Below are positions 45,497 through 57,291 of a DNA stretch of 64,000 bases, piece after piece. Source of the stretch: Maniola hyperantus (Eukaryota; Arthropoda; Insecta; Lepidoptera; Nymphalidae); the NCBI RefSeq assembly GCF_902806685.2, contig NC_048536.1, positions 1,550,001 through 1,614,000 on the forward strand, given 5' to 3'. The notes under the pieces are model-generated. The model was given only the letters and a program-made list of their open reading frames with translations. It was not told the origin of the DNA and made no database searches. Each line of letters opens with the position of its first letter. The stretch's first letter is position 1. The translations under genes were made by a program, and so were the position numbers.

Positions 45497-46251
45497 TACT
45501 CGGAATGACAACCACAAGTCTTGGCAAATAATAATTATTTAAAAGCCTCAACTTAAAAAAAAATACTTTCGATTCGACGCGACAAGGGTTGCGATGTTTT
45601 GTGACGGTGAGCTGATCTGCATTGTAAAATAGAATTTTTTTTCTTATACACCTAATAACACCACCTCGAATATGTAGACCACTTAGCTTGTGTTGGGACG
45701 TCGAACCCCTCTGAGGCACCCAGGCGCCCTAACGCTGATTTTCATTGGCCATCTAGTTTTTGCGTGCAATATGAATTCATAATGCCTCCAAATCCATTTG
45801 CCTGTATAGGTAAACAGCTGGATATAATTATTTCAAGAGCGCGCTACGCTCTTAGAAAAGCCAAAATATGTAGATTATAAAAATTAAAAATACGCATAAA
45901 ATGAATTCATTCATGCTCATAAGTCTGTCTTGACGCTTTGGTGCGCTACCGTTAAAGTAACATATCGTTAACAGCAGCAATAAAAAAGATAGTCCACAGA
46001 ACAATAAACGTTTAATATTGTTCTGTGTAGATAACCTTTGACTGACGAATCAACTCCTCCAACCCCAATCTTCTTAACGGTAATCATGTTGGTCCCTCCA
46101 TTCTGGATAAGTAATAATTATGTACCATGTAAAGTGTGTCTCAACAACAGTGCACTGTTAAAGTTTTGTGTCAATTTTTTTTTCTGTGCAACTGGTAACT
46201 CTGAAACATGAGAGCTGGCACCTATAATTGTTGCGACGGCGATTATTATAA

Positions 46252-46420
46252 ATGGAGCGTTACGCGAAAGAAGAACGCGTTATCATTGTGAAAACCCAGT
46301 ATAAAATTTGGGAAAGTTACGTTGAGACCGCTCGCAAACTTTTCGGTCAAGAGTGGTCAAAAAATTTGATGAAATGGGTCGAGTACGGACAGGAATCGAC
46401 CCTTTTTTTTGTCTGGTGGG
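46252..46420 (+). mobile_element. Mariner-like transposase N-terminal relic
   Basis: MERYAKEERVIIVKTQYKI resembles the helix-turn-helix start of a transposase family (DUF4817-like). After a frameshift VVKKFDEMGRVRTG continues the DNA-binding domain. No catalytic domain remains. Confidence 0.6.
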
Positions 46421-46795
46421 AGGCTTCGGCCGTGATTGGTTAATAGTTATCATCCTACCTTTGGAGTAAGGAACGTGTAGTCCCGTTGTTCCCGTAAATT
46501 GAATTCGGAAACTCTCGAATGAATTCGGCTTGAGTTTGGACTCTGGAATCATAGCTAGGTATGTTTTAAAATCGTCGACAGAACAATCTACATTTGGTAG
46601 TTCTCTGTAACCATGCCATGAGTCGCAAACTCTCGACCCTTAACTTGTAATTTCGCCCACAAATTGGATATACAACGCTAATAATCATCCGGGGAGGAAA
46701 CTTTGGTCGGTGTACGTCCCCTCTAGTTCGCTCGTAATTTGATTACGGGTTACGTTGTATGAGACAGAGTTAATAAAATAGCACTGAGTGATTGT

Positions 46796-46796
<1 letters not shown>

Positions 46797-46834
<38 letters not shown>
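46797..46834. repeat. (AT)n microsatellite
   Basis: About 18 AT units, followed by A-rich and further AT tracts to about 46965. Confidence 0.9.
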
Positions 46835-46840
<6 letters not shown>

Positions 46841-47009
46841 AAAACCAGAAAAAAAGAAGTATATAAGGAAAAAAAAAAAGATGTTTATTAAAAAAACATA
46901 TATATATATATTAAAGAAAAACAAAAAAATTTAGAGGTAGGCTTATAAAAAAAAAAAAAAAAAAGAGTGATTGTTGTATGATGAGATTAGATACAAACAT
47001 AATATGACT

Positions 47010-47215
47010 TAATCACTACCCATATTATAAAGCGAAAGTGTGTTTGTTCTTCAATCACGTCGCAACGGAACAACGGATCGATGTGATTAGGTATTACATG
47101 GGTATAGTTTAAGACCTCATAGACTACTTTTATCCCGGAAAATCAGAGTTCCCACGGGATTTTTAAAAACCTAAATCCACGCGGACGAAATCTCGGGCAT
47201 CAGCTAGTATGAGAA
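47010..47215 (+). mobile_element. Repeat rA2 copy
   Basis: CACTACCCATATTATAAAGC to GAAATCTCGGGCATCAGCTA. Confidence 0.75.
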
Positions 47216-47224
47216 TAAATAGGA

Positions 47225-47457
47225 TATGGGATGGGTCACTTGGTTTTGGCCATAGTCTACCACGCTGGCCATGTGCATTGATAGACTTCACACACCTTCG
47301 AGAACATGATGGCGAACTCTCAGGCAGGTTTCCTCACGATGTTTTCCTTCACCGTTAAAGCAAGTGATATATTTGATTAATTAAAACGCACATAACTCTG
47401 AAAAGGCGAAATTAGAAGGCGGATGTCCTAACCACTAGGCTATCACAGCTTTTTTTA
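47225..47457 (-). mobile_element. SINE-2, partial
   Basis: GTTTTGGCCATAGTCTACCA to ACCACTAGGCTATCACAGCT; the B box is deleted. Confidence 0.8.
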
Positions 47458-47614
47458 TCTCATTATTCTTCTTCCTTACCTTATCCCACGATATTCATTA
47501 AATGCCAGAGAATCGAAATGTTATGGAGTACGCGTAAGGATCCGGGAATCCCCAGCGCATTAACAAAACTTCTACCTATAGAAGAACTATATAAGGATAC
47601 GTACGAAGCGATTT

Positions 47615-47812
47615 GCCTCCACATTTCTGATTCGAGCCGCTAAAATTTGGAACACCCTTCCAGTATCAGTTTTCCCCTCCAATTATAATATGGGTTCAAG
47701 TCAAGAGTGAATAGGCATCTTCTAGGCAAGCGCGCTCCATCTTAGGCTGCATCATCATTTGCCACCAGGTCTGATTGCAGCCAAGCGCTAGTCTATAAAT
47801 AAAAAAAAAACC
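47615..47812 (+). mobile_element. LINE ORF2 end plus tail
   Basis: RAAKIWNTLPVSVFPSNYNM in frame, then a broken tail ending in AATAAAAAAAAAA; another CR1/jockey-type 3' end. Confidence 0.65.
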
Positions 47813-48282
47813 TCTATGTGAAGGTGTCACGATCCTCAGAAATGAGGAGTACGACGCAGAATGAGAGTTGTCTTTTCCAAAGCAAGATCCCGACTATCCG
47901 AATAATGATATCCGAGTTATTAGGTAATCCGTCGATCGATCCCGGCCGAGCGCGAAATCTGCTGCTTTAGGTCATCGAACCTTCTGCGCTCAACGGTTCG
48001 CGAGATGCGGTTAAATTGAACATGTTAACTATAATTGCAACACGGCCGATGGCCTTGCTTAGCGATCCTTAAACCGTCTACAGATGTGCGAACTGCGTAG
48101 GTGCTTGTCGAAACCGACACATTCCATCCAATAACGATAGGATGTGCGAAATACCTATTGAATGCCACGTTTTAAATCAGGAAATAAAAGAAGGATGATC
48201 CAGGCCCAACCGCATCCGTGAGATGTTCATTAATTACTTTTTAGGATTCCGTCTAACTTCATTGTCTGCTTAGCTTCACTTA

Positions 48283-48332
48283 CACACACACACCCACAGA
48301 CACATACACACACACTCACGCACGCACGCACG
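48283..48332. repeat. (CA)n microsatellite
   Basis: ACACACACACACCCACAGAC, then ACGCACGCACG. Confidence 0.85.
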
Positions 48333-48439
48333 TGCCTGCTTCTGGAAAAACTAGACTAAGATTTAAATAATAATTATGTATCTAAGTACTTTCAAATATA
48401 AACAAAAATAAAAATAAAAAATAAAATTACAAAAAAAAT

Positions 48440-48772
48440 AAAAACCGACTTCGATACACAAACACTAAAAATTGAAAAATAATTTAATTTATTACCGAAT
48501 ATATTATGTATACAAGAGTTAATATAGTTCCATAATAATACTTTTTGGTGCCGGTGCCAATTAGCTTTAGCTGCGCGAATCGTCTAGACTTCATATTTTT
48601 ATGAGACTCCACAATGGCACCTCATTGGCACCGACCCCAAAAAATATTATTATGGAACTTTCAAAATCGGTCCAGGCGTCTTCGAGTAATCGGGGAACAT
48701 ACATAAAAAATAAAAATAAAAAAAGATTCCAACGAATTGAGAACCTCCTTTTTTTGAAGTCGGTTAATAAGT
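48440..48772. mobile_element. TIR element with ACCGACTTC ends
   Basis: AAAACCGACTTCGATAC on the left, TTTTGAAGTCGGTTAA on the right. Inner blocks TTCCATAATAATA and TATTATTATGGAA also pair, as do GGTGCCGGTGCCAAT and ATTGGCACCGACCCC, giving a long imperfect hairpin. Confidence 0.8.
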
Positions 48773-49429
48773 TATTGCTGCTCACTAAAATATAAACAAA
48801 ACAAAAGAAAGACACGCGCAATGCAAGTCAAAACATGTCCTGCCACTCAAAGCGTCAAGTGGCGTCAACTATCGTTTCAAGGACACCGATTGAGTAAGAA
48901 AGGTAAGATCCGTGTCCGTATCCGCGTATCTTGATGCCAATGATCCGTATCCGTATCCGTGGATCTACATCACTACTTTCTACATTATTTATTAGAAACT
49001 AGCTGCCCTGGCAAACTTCGTTCCGCCTAACAGTCGATTCAAATTTTTAAAATTTTTCTCTCCGTAAGAACCATCCTCGTACTTCAAGGAATATTATAAA
49101 AAAAGAATTAGCAACACATTTAGTGATTCATTTTTATATTATAGAGAAGATTGGACTTGAAGTTACAAGTTGGCGTGTATGTAGTTGCTCTTACAGTATT
49201 ACCTTACTTATTTGTGTATGTAGAGCTGACTCATCGTATAAGTATAAAGTACTTCCTTTGTCTAATAAGTAATAACTTAAGGCCACTTATACTTGATAAG
49301 GTAGTTTAAATAGACTACTGTTTACGTGCACATTTTAACTACAATATTATATACGTTTTAGGAAATGTTTTGCATGAGGAAACGAATTAGAAGACTAGCT
49401 TAGGTTAGGATAGATATACCTTATCTGCA

Positions 49430-49640
49430 TCTAAATATATAAAAGGGAAAGGTGACTGACAGACTGACTGATTTATCAACGCACAGCTCGAACTACTGGA
49501 CGGATCAGGCTGAAAATTAGCATGCAGATATATCTAGCTATCTGCTATTATGACGTGGACCTCCGCTAAGAAAGGGATTTTTTAGATCGATTGATAGCGT
49601 TGATAGATCAGTAGGTATCTATTGTTGACAGTAATCTTAT
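49430..49640 (+). mobile_element. Repeat rJ copy
   Basis: CTAAATATATAAAAGGGAAA, (GACTGACT)n, CACAGCTCGAACTACTGGAC. Confidence 0.7.
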
Positions 49641-50064
49641 GATGAAAGTAGTAGGTAGGTAGGTACCAAATTCTGTTGGCTGTAAACACATAACTTTTAA
49701 ACTTCTCGATCTTTTTTAACTTTGTAAATATTTGGCGGTATCTATCTAAAATTGAATCTTTGTCCTGTGTCGTATCGCGAAAAAGCTTCTAATAAATCTA
49801 GAATATTGGTAGGTAGGTAACCCCGTCGTTTGTTTGGCTCGTCTTGGCGTGGGCGCTACCTTGGTCCCTGATTTATAATGAGAATGAATTCCAAATTACA
49901 GCTTCTGATTGGACACTTTTTTGCGCGCACTGGATAATAGATATCCCTACCACCAGCGTGAGAAATCAAGGTTGGTTCGTACCATCAAATATCCAGCTTG
50001 ATAAAAGGGCCACTACCAGGTTCACAGGCAGACCTCTTTGTATTTGACGGCATACCTAAATGTA

Positions 50065-50702
50065 CCTACTATCCATACAAATATATTATTATAAATGCGA
50101 AAGTGTGTCTGCTAGCTTTTCACGGCCCATCCGTTCAACCGATTTTGACGAAATTTGTTACAGAGATAGCTCGCAGCCTGGGGAACAACATACATAGGCT
50201 ACTTTTTATCCCGGAAATTCAGGGATTTTTAACAATCTAAATGCACGCGGACGAAGTCGCGGTCATCATTTAGTCTCAATATATAAAAAGGTTAAGCTGA
50301 CTGACTGACTGACTGATCTATCAACGCACAGCTCAAACCACTGGACGAATTGGTGTGAAAGTTATACAGATAGCTATTACGGCATACGCAATACGCATCC
50401 GCAAAGAAAGTATTTTTGAAAATTCCACCCCTAAGGGGGTAAAATAGGGGTTTGAAATTGGTATAGTCTACGCGGACGATGTCGCGGGTCTAAGCTAGTC
50501 TAAATTCATAAAAGGAAAAGATGACTGACTCCGACTGACTGACTGTCTGGCTGATCTATCAATCAGCGCACAGCTGAAACTACTGGACAGATCGTGCTGA
50601 AATTTGGCATGCAGATAGCTATTACGACGTAGACGTCCGCGTCCACAAAGAGAAAGGATTTATGAAACTATACATATCTGTGGCCCTACCGCGGTTGTTT
50701 GA
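50065..50702 (+). mobile_element. Cluster: rA, two rJ copies, rD fragment
   Basis: rA 50065-50275, rJ 50276-50500 and 50503-50677 follow head to tail. At 50678 an rD end (CTGTGGCCCTACCGCGGTTG) begins and breaks off after 25 bp into rB. Confidence 0.75.
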
Positions 50703-50842
50703 TCTAACTTCCTGCAAAATTTCATGATTCTAGGTCAACGGGAAGTACCCTGTAGGTTTCTTGACAGACACGATATATAGACAGACAACCAAGTGAACCT
50801 ATAAGGGTTCCTTTATTCCTTTTGAGGTACGGAACCCTAAAA
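50703..50842 (-). mobile_element. Repeat rB, partial
   Basis: Begins mid-element at CAAAATTTCATGATTCTAGG and ends TTTTGAGGTACGGAACCCTA. Confidence 0.8.
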
Positions 50843-51043
50843 AAGATACAGTTGACACGTCACCTGGTTTCCTTAGCAAAGTCTTGTAACTACCGTTTTA
50901 ACAGGTTAACTTCTGCTGTCTGACTCGCTCTTGGCCGGTTTTTTATAAGGGATCATCCTGAAGACATATTCTTATCAAATAAAAAAATCATTCAATTTGA
51001 TTAGCCCAGTAAAAAACTTCATTGACATCGACGCAACATACTT

Positions 51044-51226
51044 ACAGTACGCGACCGAAAGTAATGTACATCGGTCTATAGAATGACATTTCGGCTTTGT
51101 AGAGCGTTGTCTATGTCACTCATACCTATATGACGTTTTGTCGGTCTCAACGACAGAGACGCTGCTCTACAAATCTGCTATCTCCTTCTAAAGGTCGATG
51201 TACATTACTTTCGGCCGCGTACTGTA
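51044..51226. mobile_element. MITE with ACAGTACGCG TIRs
   Basis: Left ACAGTACGCGACCGAAAGTA, right TACTTTCGGCCGCGTACTGT less a few bases: inverted ends of about 32 bp. A half copy is at 10143. Confidence 0.88.
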
Positions 51227-52007
51227 CGTACAACTACCAACCTACACGTCTAAGTTATTAGTTACCTATACGAGAAGAACTGAAAAACTAATCCCTTTAA
51301 AAAAAATTAAAAATTTAACTTTACTGCTAGCAATCAAATGAGGGTAGAAAGAGAAAAAAGAAATGCTATTAATTAAAGGTAAAACAATTTTCGCCGCTTT
51401 GAATTCAATGATTTCGCAAGCGAACGAAGTTACGCCGCGAACGGCGCCATTAAACGGCGGGGAAATTGCTCGGCCTGCTTTGATTGTATCTCAATTATTT
51501 CAACTTGAGGGTACTCTTGAAAAGGATAAATATTAAGCGCCCACCTCCCGCAGAAAAATTGAGCTTTAATTTTAATTAACGACTGTCGCCGCGCCGTCAA
51601 GATGGGTCAACTTAATTTGGTGTGGTTTTATTTTACTATCGTATTGTATTGTATAGCAAGATGTATTGGCGTCATTGACTTATATATTACTTCGTATGGA
51701 CAGGGCTATTGAACAAACAAAATGGCACCGACTCAGTGGCGCTTTAGCACCAATGCAACCTCAGTGACGTCTGGATTTCAAACGGGTCGTTCATTAGTAT
51801 CTAAGAGGTGGCCCTGATTTATTTGGTTCCAAAACCGTGAAAAATTTTGTTCGCTTGACCATATCGATGATTGGCGTCGATTCTAATGTTTATCTTCATA
51901 ACCTGATGATGATTTTAAACACCTAATAAATTGAATCATGCTTCAAAAACTTCGTTAATGAAAACGGTCGCACCATTTCAAGATCGGAACAAAAATAACA
52001 ACGTAAC

Positions 52008-52245
52008 AAAAATCCATACTAATATTATAAATGCGAAAGTGTGTCTGTCTATCTGTCTGTCTGTCTGTCTGGTAGCTTTTCACGGCCCAACCATTCAACC
52101 GATTTTGATGAAATTTGGTACAGAGTTAGCCTGTATCCCGGGGAAGGACATAGGCTACTTTTTATCCCGGAAAATTAATAAATTCCCACGGGATTTTTAA
52201 AACCTACATCCACGCGGACGAAGTCGCGGGCATCATCTAGTAGTC
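52008..52245 (+). mobile_element. Repeat rA, full length
   Basis: AATCCATACTAATATTATAA to GTCGCGGGCATCATCTAGTA. Confidence 0.85.
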
Positions 52246-52313
52246 TATAAATTATTTAAAAAATAAACGTTAAGTAAGCGTGGGCTCAAACTGCAGAGAT
52301 GAGTCAAGATGTG

Positions 52314-52655
52314 ACGACCTCCCTGGCGCAGTGGTGAGCGCTGTGGTCTTAATAGTGAAAGGTCGGGGGTACGATTCCTGGCAGGGGTTTGGAATTTTAT
52401 AATTTCCAAATTTCTGGTCTGGTCTGGTGGGAGGCTTCGGCCGTGGCTAGTTACCACCCTACCGGCAAAGCCGTGTCGCCAAGCGATTTAGCGTTCCGGT
52501 ACGATGCCGTGTAGAAACCAAAGGGGTATGGGTTTAATAAAAACTGCCATACCCCTTCCAGGTTAGCCCGCTATCATCTTAGACTGCATCATCACTTACC
52601 ACCAGGTGAGATTGCAGTCAAGGGCTAACTTGTATCTAAATAAAATAAAATAAAA
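52314..52655 (+). mobile_element. SINE-1, full length
   Basis: tRNA-like head with A box GGCGCAGTGGTGAGC and B box GGTACGATTCC, a body with TGGTCTGGTGGGAGGCTTCG and CTGCCATACCCCTTCCAGG, and a tail TAAATAAAATAAAATAAAAG. Confidence 0.9.
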
Positions 52656-53914
52656 GTAAGTAAACTGTGATCCACTTATGCTGTGTTCGTTTATTATTAT
52701 CGTACTGGTTCTCGGTAGGTACGGTACTTATACTTTACTGTAATACTTATTTCTTGATTGATATAAAATCAGAGCATTTCCTATTGATATAGATTGGTGA
52801 GCGTGGGCAAACAGCTGATAAAATGTCAATAATAACTAATTAGCTGTCCATATGTAAGCTTTGTTCAGATTAAACGAGATTAAACGTAGGTGTATACCGT
52901 TAATCGGCACACTTATTAATAACTACATGATGCCCGCGTGGATTTAACTTAACGTTAAACTTTAACCGTCAAAAGGAAAATGGGATGTGTAAATCAGGGT
53001 TTGTTAACTTTGGACAAACACTTTACCTATATTCTTAACCTTGGAGTCTGAGCAACTCACTTTGCTTTTTATTGTTGGTCAAAGTTTAACGGTAACCATA
53101 ACGTGACTTTAAACATCTGTCATGCAAGTCGGCCTAAAATAAATAGAAAAAGACTTAGGTCTAAAATAAATAGAAAAAAGGTCTAAAGGATGACACACGT
53201 AGCAAAAATAAACGACTTATTTTACGAACTGATAAATTGTAACCAGTTTCATTTAACGGTCGTTGAGGTGACGAATACTTTAACGAATCTTTGTTTCAAA
53301 TTAAAAGTGTTCGCATATCACGCCACGATTCGCAAGAGTCGCACAATGCGGAAGAACCACCACGCATGCAACGAAACCAGCCGCATCGTGCGTGTCAAAG
53401 AAATGACGGTAACGAAGGTCTTGTCCAGCTCACTTAATAGTGAGGGATCTTTCAATGTTGCGATTTCCGGTGTGGGCCTGTGGGGTCACTTTGGAGGCCC
53501 AAAACTTATCGGTTTTTCATGCTAAATCAGTTAAAAGTTTTAAGGCAGGCCTCATGCTGCCGAAACCCTCTAATCAGTAGTGAACTGTAAACAGTTCACT
53601 ACTGCCTCCCGCGCCTCTTGCGGGTCATGCGGTAATGTCACCTTAAGCTGAATGTTGATTAGTCACTGATTCTTTGACCTTTCAAGAAGTTTCTTATCCA
53701 GGTGCGATTCCCGGTGTTCCCAGTTGTCTTTTGTAAAAAACGTCATTTTTAAATAATAGGTATCTAATGCCGCAAAAATAATATGCCGCACTATGAACTG
53801 ATAAATTATGGAACCAGTTTTATTTAACGGCTGCTGAGGCGATGAGGTGACTAAAATTTAACGAATCTTTATTTATAAAAACTTTTTGACCTTCGAGTGG
53901 ATCTAGTGTCTATT

Positions 53915-54050
53915 CCTGGTTATGTACAACCTAAGTTACCTGGTTATGTACAACCTAAGTTCCCTGGTTACGTACAACCTAAGTTCCCTGGTTATGTACA
54001 ACCTAAGTTACCTGGTTATGTACAACCTAAGTTACCTGGTTATGTAGTCT
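53915..54050. repeat. 24-bp minisatellite, 5.5 units
   Basis: CCTGGTTATGTACAACCTAA plus GTT(A/C) repeated with three single-base variants. The unit length is a multiple of three and one frame reads PGYVQPK(L/F) repeatedly, without a start codon. Confidence 0.95.
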
Positions 54051-54264
54051 AAGTAAGTACCTACTTACCTTAATGTGACTGAGCACAAGAAGTTTGTCTG
54101 GTTCGATTTCCAGGTGAAACAGTTTTCGGTGCCATTTTACCTTTATTTCTTTTCACCTACCCTGATTTTCGAGGTACCTAGTTACCTACCATGGTACTAA
54201 TTGTACAGAAGTTAGATAAATACCTTTACTCACTTTACAAGTACCTCCCTAGTACAACCTTATC

Positions 54265-54480
54265 AAAAACTAGCGACTTCGTTCGCGTGGACTACATAAA
54301 TATCAGACCCCTATTTCACCCCCTTAGCAAGGGTTGAATTTTCAAAAATCCTTTCTTAGCGGATGCCTACGTCATAATAGCTATCTTGTATCTTTTATAA
54401 ATTTCAGCCCGATCCGTCCAGTAGTTTGAGCTGTGCGTTGATAGATCAGTCAGTCAGTCAGTCAATCCTTTTAAAATGTA
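54265..54480 (-). mobile_element. Repeat rJ copy
   Basis: AAACTAGCGACTTCGTTCGC to GATCAGTCAGTCAGTCAGTC. Confidence 0.8.
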
Positions 54481-54602
54481 TTATTTAGATAACAGAAAGG
54501 ACGAATAAGCACCCAGCTATTTCAATGAAAACAAAATTTTATAACAGTTAGATAGATAGGTATCTAGGTACTAGGTAGGTACCTGCATTAGGGTTTGGTT
54601 TT

Positions 54603-54810
54603 TTTAGGGTTCCATACCTCAAAAGGAAAAACGAAACCCTTATCTTTGGTGTCTGTCTGTCTGTCATGAAACCTAGAGAGTACCTACTTCCCGTTGACCT
54701 AGAATCATGAAATTTGGCGGGTAGGGGCTTTACCTGTACATTCTAAAACAGATTTTTATTTATTTTTATGTAGGTATAATAGTTTTTGATTTCTCATGCA
54801 AAATGTCGAA
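54603..54810 (+). mobile_element. Repeat rB, internally deleted
   Basis: TTTAGGGTTCCATACCTCAA to ATGCAAAATGTCGAAAAAAT, missing the middle. Confidence 0.75.
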
Positions 54811-55351
54811 AAAATCGGTAATCGGAATAACAGAAGGAGGAAGGAGTAAGTACTTATTTTGATGTAAATCAAAATTATAAAAAGCAAGTACCTAAGTTTG
54901 TAAAAAACGATCTTATCAGGTAGGTACAAACTTTTTACCGACTTACCTAGGTAGTAGGTAGGTATCTGTTTTACGAACATTTTTGATCGTGAATTTTCTC
55001 TAGAGCGTAAAACTTGCGGTATAAAAAAGTATTGATGTTAAAAAACGATTTTTTGGCGTTCCTGCAATACACTCAGCAGTTAGCTATAAAATTACAATAG
55101 GTCACGCCGTAATGCCCACAGGCCACAATCCACATCAAAACATAAGTAATCAAAACTATAAAAAGTAAGGGGTGCGCGGGCGCATTTAATTGGGCCAATA
55201 AAATTTTCATTTTGTTTCATTTTTTAACCAGCTGTTTTTCGAAAAAACAATCACAAATTTTTTACTGAACCGCAAACGAGAAAGATCAAAATTATTGTCA
55301 GCAATAATCTCTTAAAATATTAGGTATGCAATGAATATAAAAACAACTTAC

Positions 55352-55750
55352 ATATGTTTTCAACTTCCATTGTGATGAAAAGTTTGTTTTGTTGATCGTC
55401 ACGGGGTGCTCCAACGAACAAAGAGATTTTGAAATCAAGAAGCGATGTGCACTCGCGAGTCACGTTTACCGTCCGTTTAGCACAAATGGCAGAAGGATTG
55501 TAAAGTGTTTTTGGCTCGCACCTTCTATTTAAATCTAGTTTCACCGTTAAAACAGTTACAAGTTTAATTTGAACTGAAGAAACGCAAGTTATGAAGCACG
55601 GAACTGCATAGATCTTCGAAAACAACGATTGACAACAAAAGAAGTCACTGTTTTTTTTTGGTTTTTTAAACGTTGAACTTTCGATGACACCGATTGACAT
55701 AACGGACAAAAACCTATATTGCTATTGGCTTAAATTGAAATTGCCGCTCT
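55352..55750 (-). other. Candidate first exon of an unidentified transcript
   Basis: On the minus strand CCAAT boxes near 55730-55770 precede about 350 nt that end in ATCACAATGGAAGTTGAAAA then CATAT|GTAAGT (donor 55351-55346). If the last ATG (about 55370) is used the exon encodes only MEVENI; a longer frame from 55709 (129 codons) also crosses. No downstream exon was recognised, so this may be a gene start, an lncRNA or chance. Confidence 0.3.
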
Positions 55751-55759
55751 TTTCATCCA

Positions 55760-57291
55760 ATGATATCGACCTCTATTGACCAAAGATTTAGCAGCTGCGT
55801 TCAAAACAAAATGTATTGCTTATTTTTTTTTTATGTGCATGTTCTTTTAAATTTAATTTTTAGTGTTTTTAGCAAAGTTATTTTCTGAATTTAAATAGAA
55901 ACCATTCCTATTAAATAGGTACTTTTTCGTCGTAGCAGACAATTATATAGCGACATCTGTGATCTGTAGGGCTAATGAACTTTCACTCCATACTACGTCT
56001 ACGACTCCATGGCTGTTAGTGTTTCGAGACAAAATGTTGCATAATTTTTTATTTTAAATAAAATTATTTCCTTTTAATGTTTAAACATAACTTAACTTTT
56101 GATCAATGTGTATTGTATTCTCAATTTTCATTTCTGCCGTAAGTAAACAAACAAGTAGCGCCATCTACAGGGCTCGTGATAAAACTAAGATTTTCACATT
56201 TCCACTGTATTACTTTAGGAGTTTTCCACTGTGAACAACTCTTATCTACCCACCTATAATAGTGTTTTTGATTCTGGATTCAAGGATTTAAAATAAAACT
56301 GAAACTTATTTTAAGGGTTTTCATTGTTTAATAAATAGTTATTATCAATATCAATGCATTGTAAAACTTTGTAATGTTAACAATTAATGTGTGTTGAACA
56401 TTTATTTGGTAAATGGGCGTAGTATAAAATCACTACAGATCTAAGAAAAATTATACAGAAGAGAAATAACTGTTAGTTAATTCCCCCAAATAAAATAGAA
56501 GACAAAATCATACCAGTCATATACATTCATGTATTCCATTACTTTACATTACTAATTATCTTGAATGCATTTAATGCATGTAGTTTATAGTGGAATGCTT
56601 CATTGTGATTTACAATGTTCAATTTCATAAAAACTGGTAAAATTCATTCACTTAACAGTTTTTGATAAATATATTAGGTTTAATATACATCCTATAAAGG
56701 GGTATATTCATTATTATTAGTCTTATCAGGGAATTTTCTAAAGCATGTCACAAAATACAGTCAGAAACATAATATATTACAATAGAATAAAATTATACAT
56801 ACTAAATCCAAATGTAATACTAAAATCTAGTAAGTATACTTTTATAAAAATACAACAAAAATACTAATGTTACAACTATAGTTTCTTGGCCGCTTGATTT
56901 ATTATTCGTTGATTTATTCATTGAACATAATATTAATAAATAATGATAAGTATTGGTAATTTATAACTAAGGTGATGTGTGTAACTAAAATCTAAAGAAA
57001 ATAGTAAATACTAATATAATTACAACATTGTGTTTTTCTAAGTTGGCTAGGGTCCAGCATATAATATACATGTAGCAAGTAAGCTATAGAGCATAACAAT
57101 GCTGGATGTTGCGTAAAACATTAAGCTTGTTCTACTCTTAGAAACCTAGCAGTCTTAAACAAATACAAGATTAGCTATATAATTTGTAAACATCTAAGAA
57201 TTTAAATAATTTTAATAAATAGGCCTAAAATTAATTATGGAGAATGTGTTGAGTATTTCAATAACTTAAAAAGACAATAACTTTTGAATGA
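55760..57291. other. Intergenic, 3' flank of the phosphatase
   Basis: AT-rich, no TE recognised. Minus-strand AATAAA signals at 56903-56898 and 56918-56913 would give the phosphatase a 3' UTR of about 375-390 nt. 55900-56880 shows nothing else. Confidence 0.55.

Noticed and set aside
53915..54050. CRISPR-like array
   Set aside because: Units are contiguous without spacers, in a eukaryotic context.
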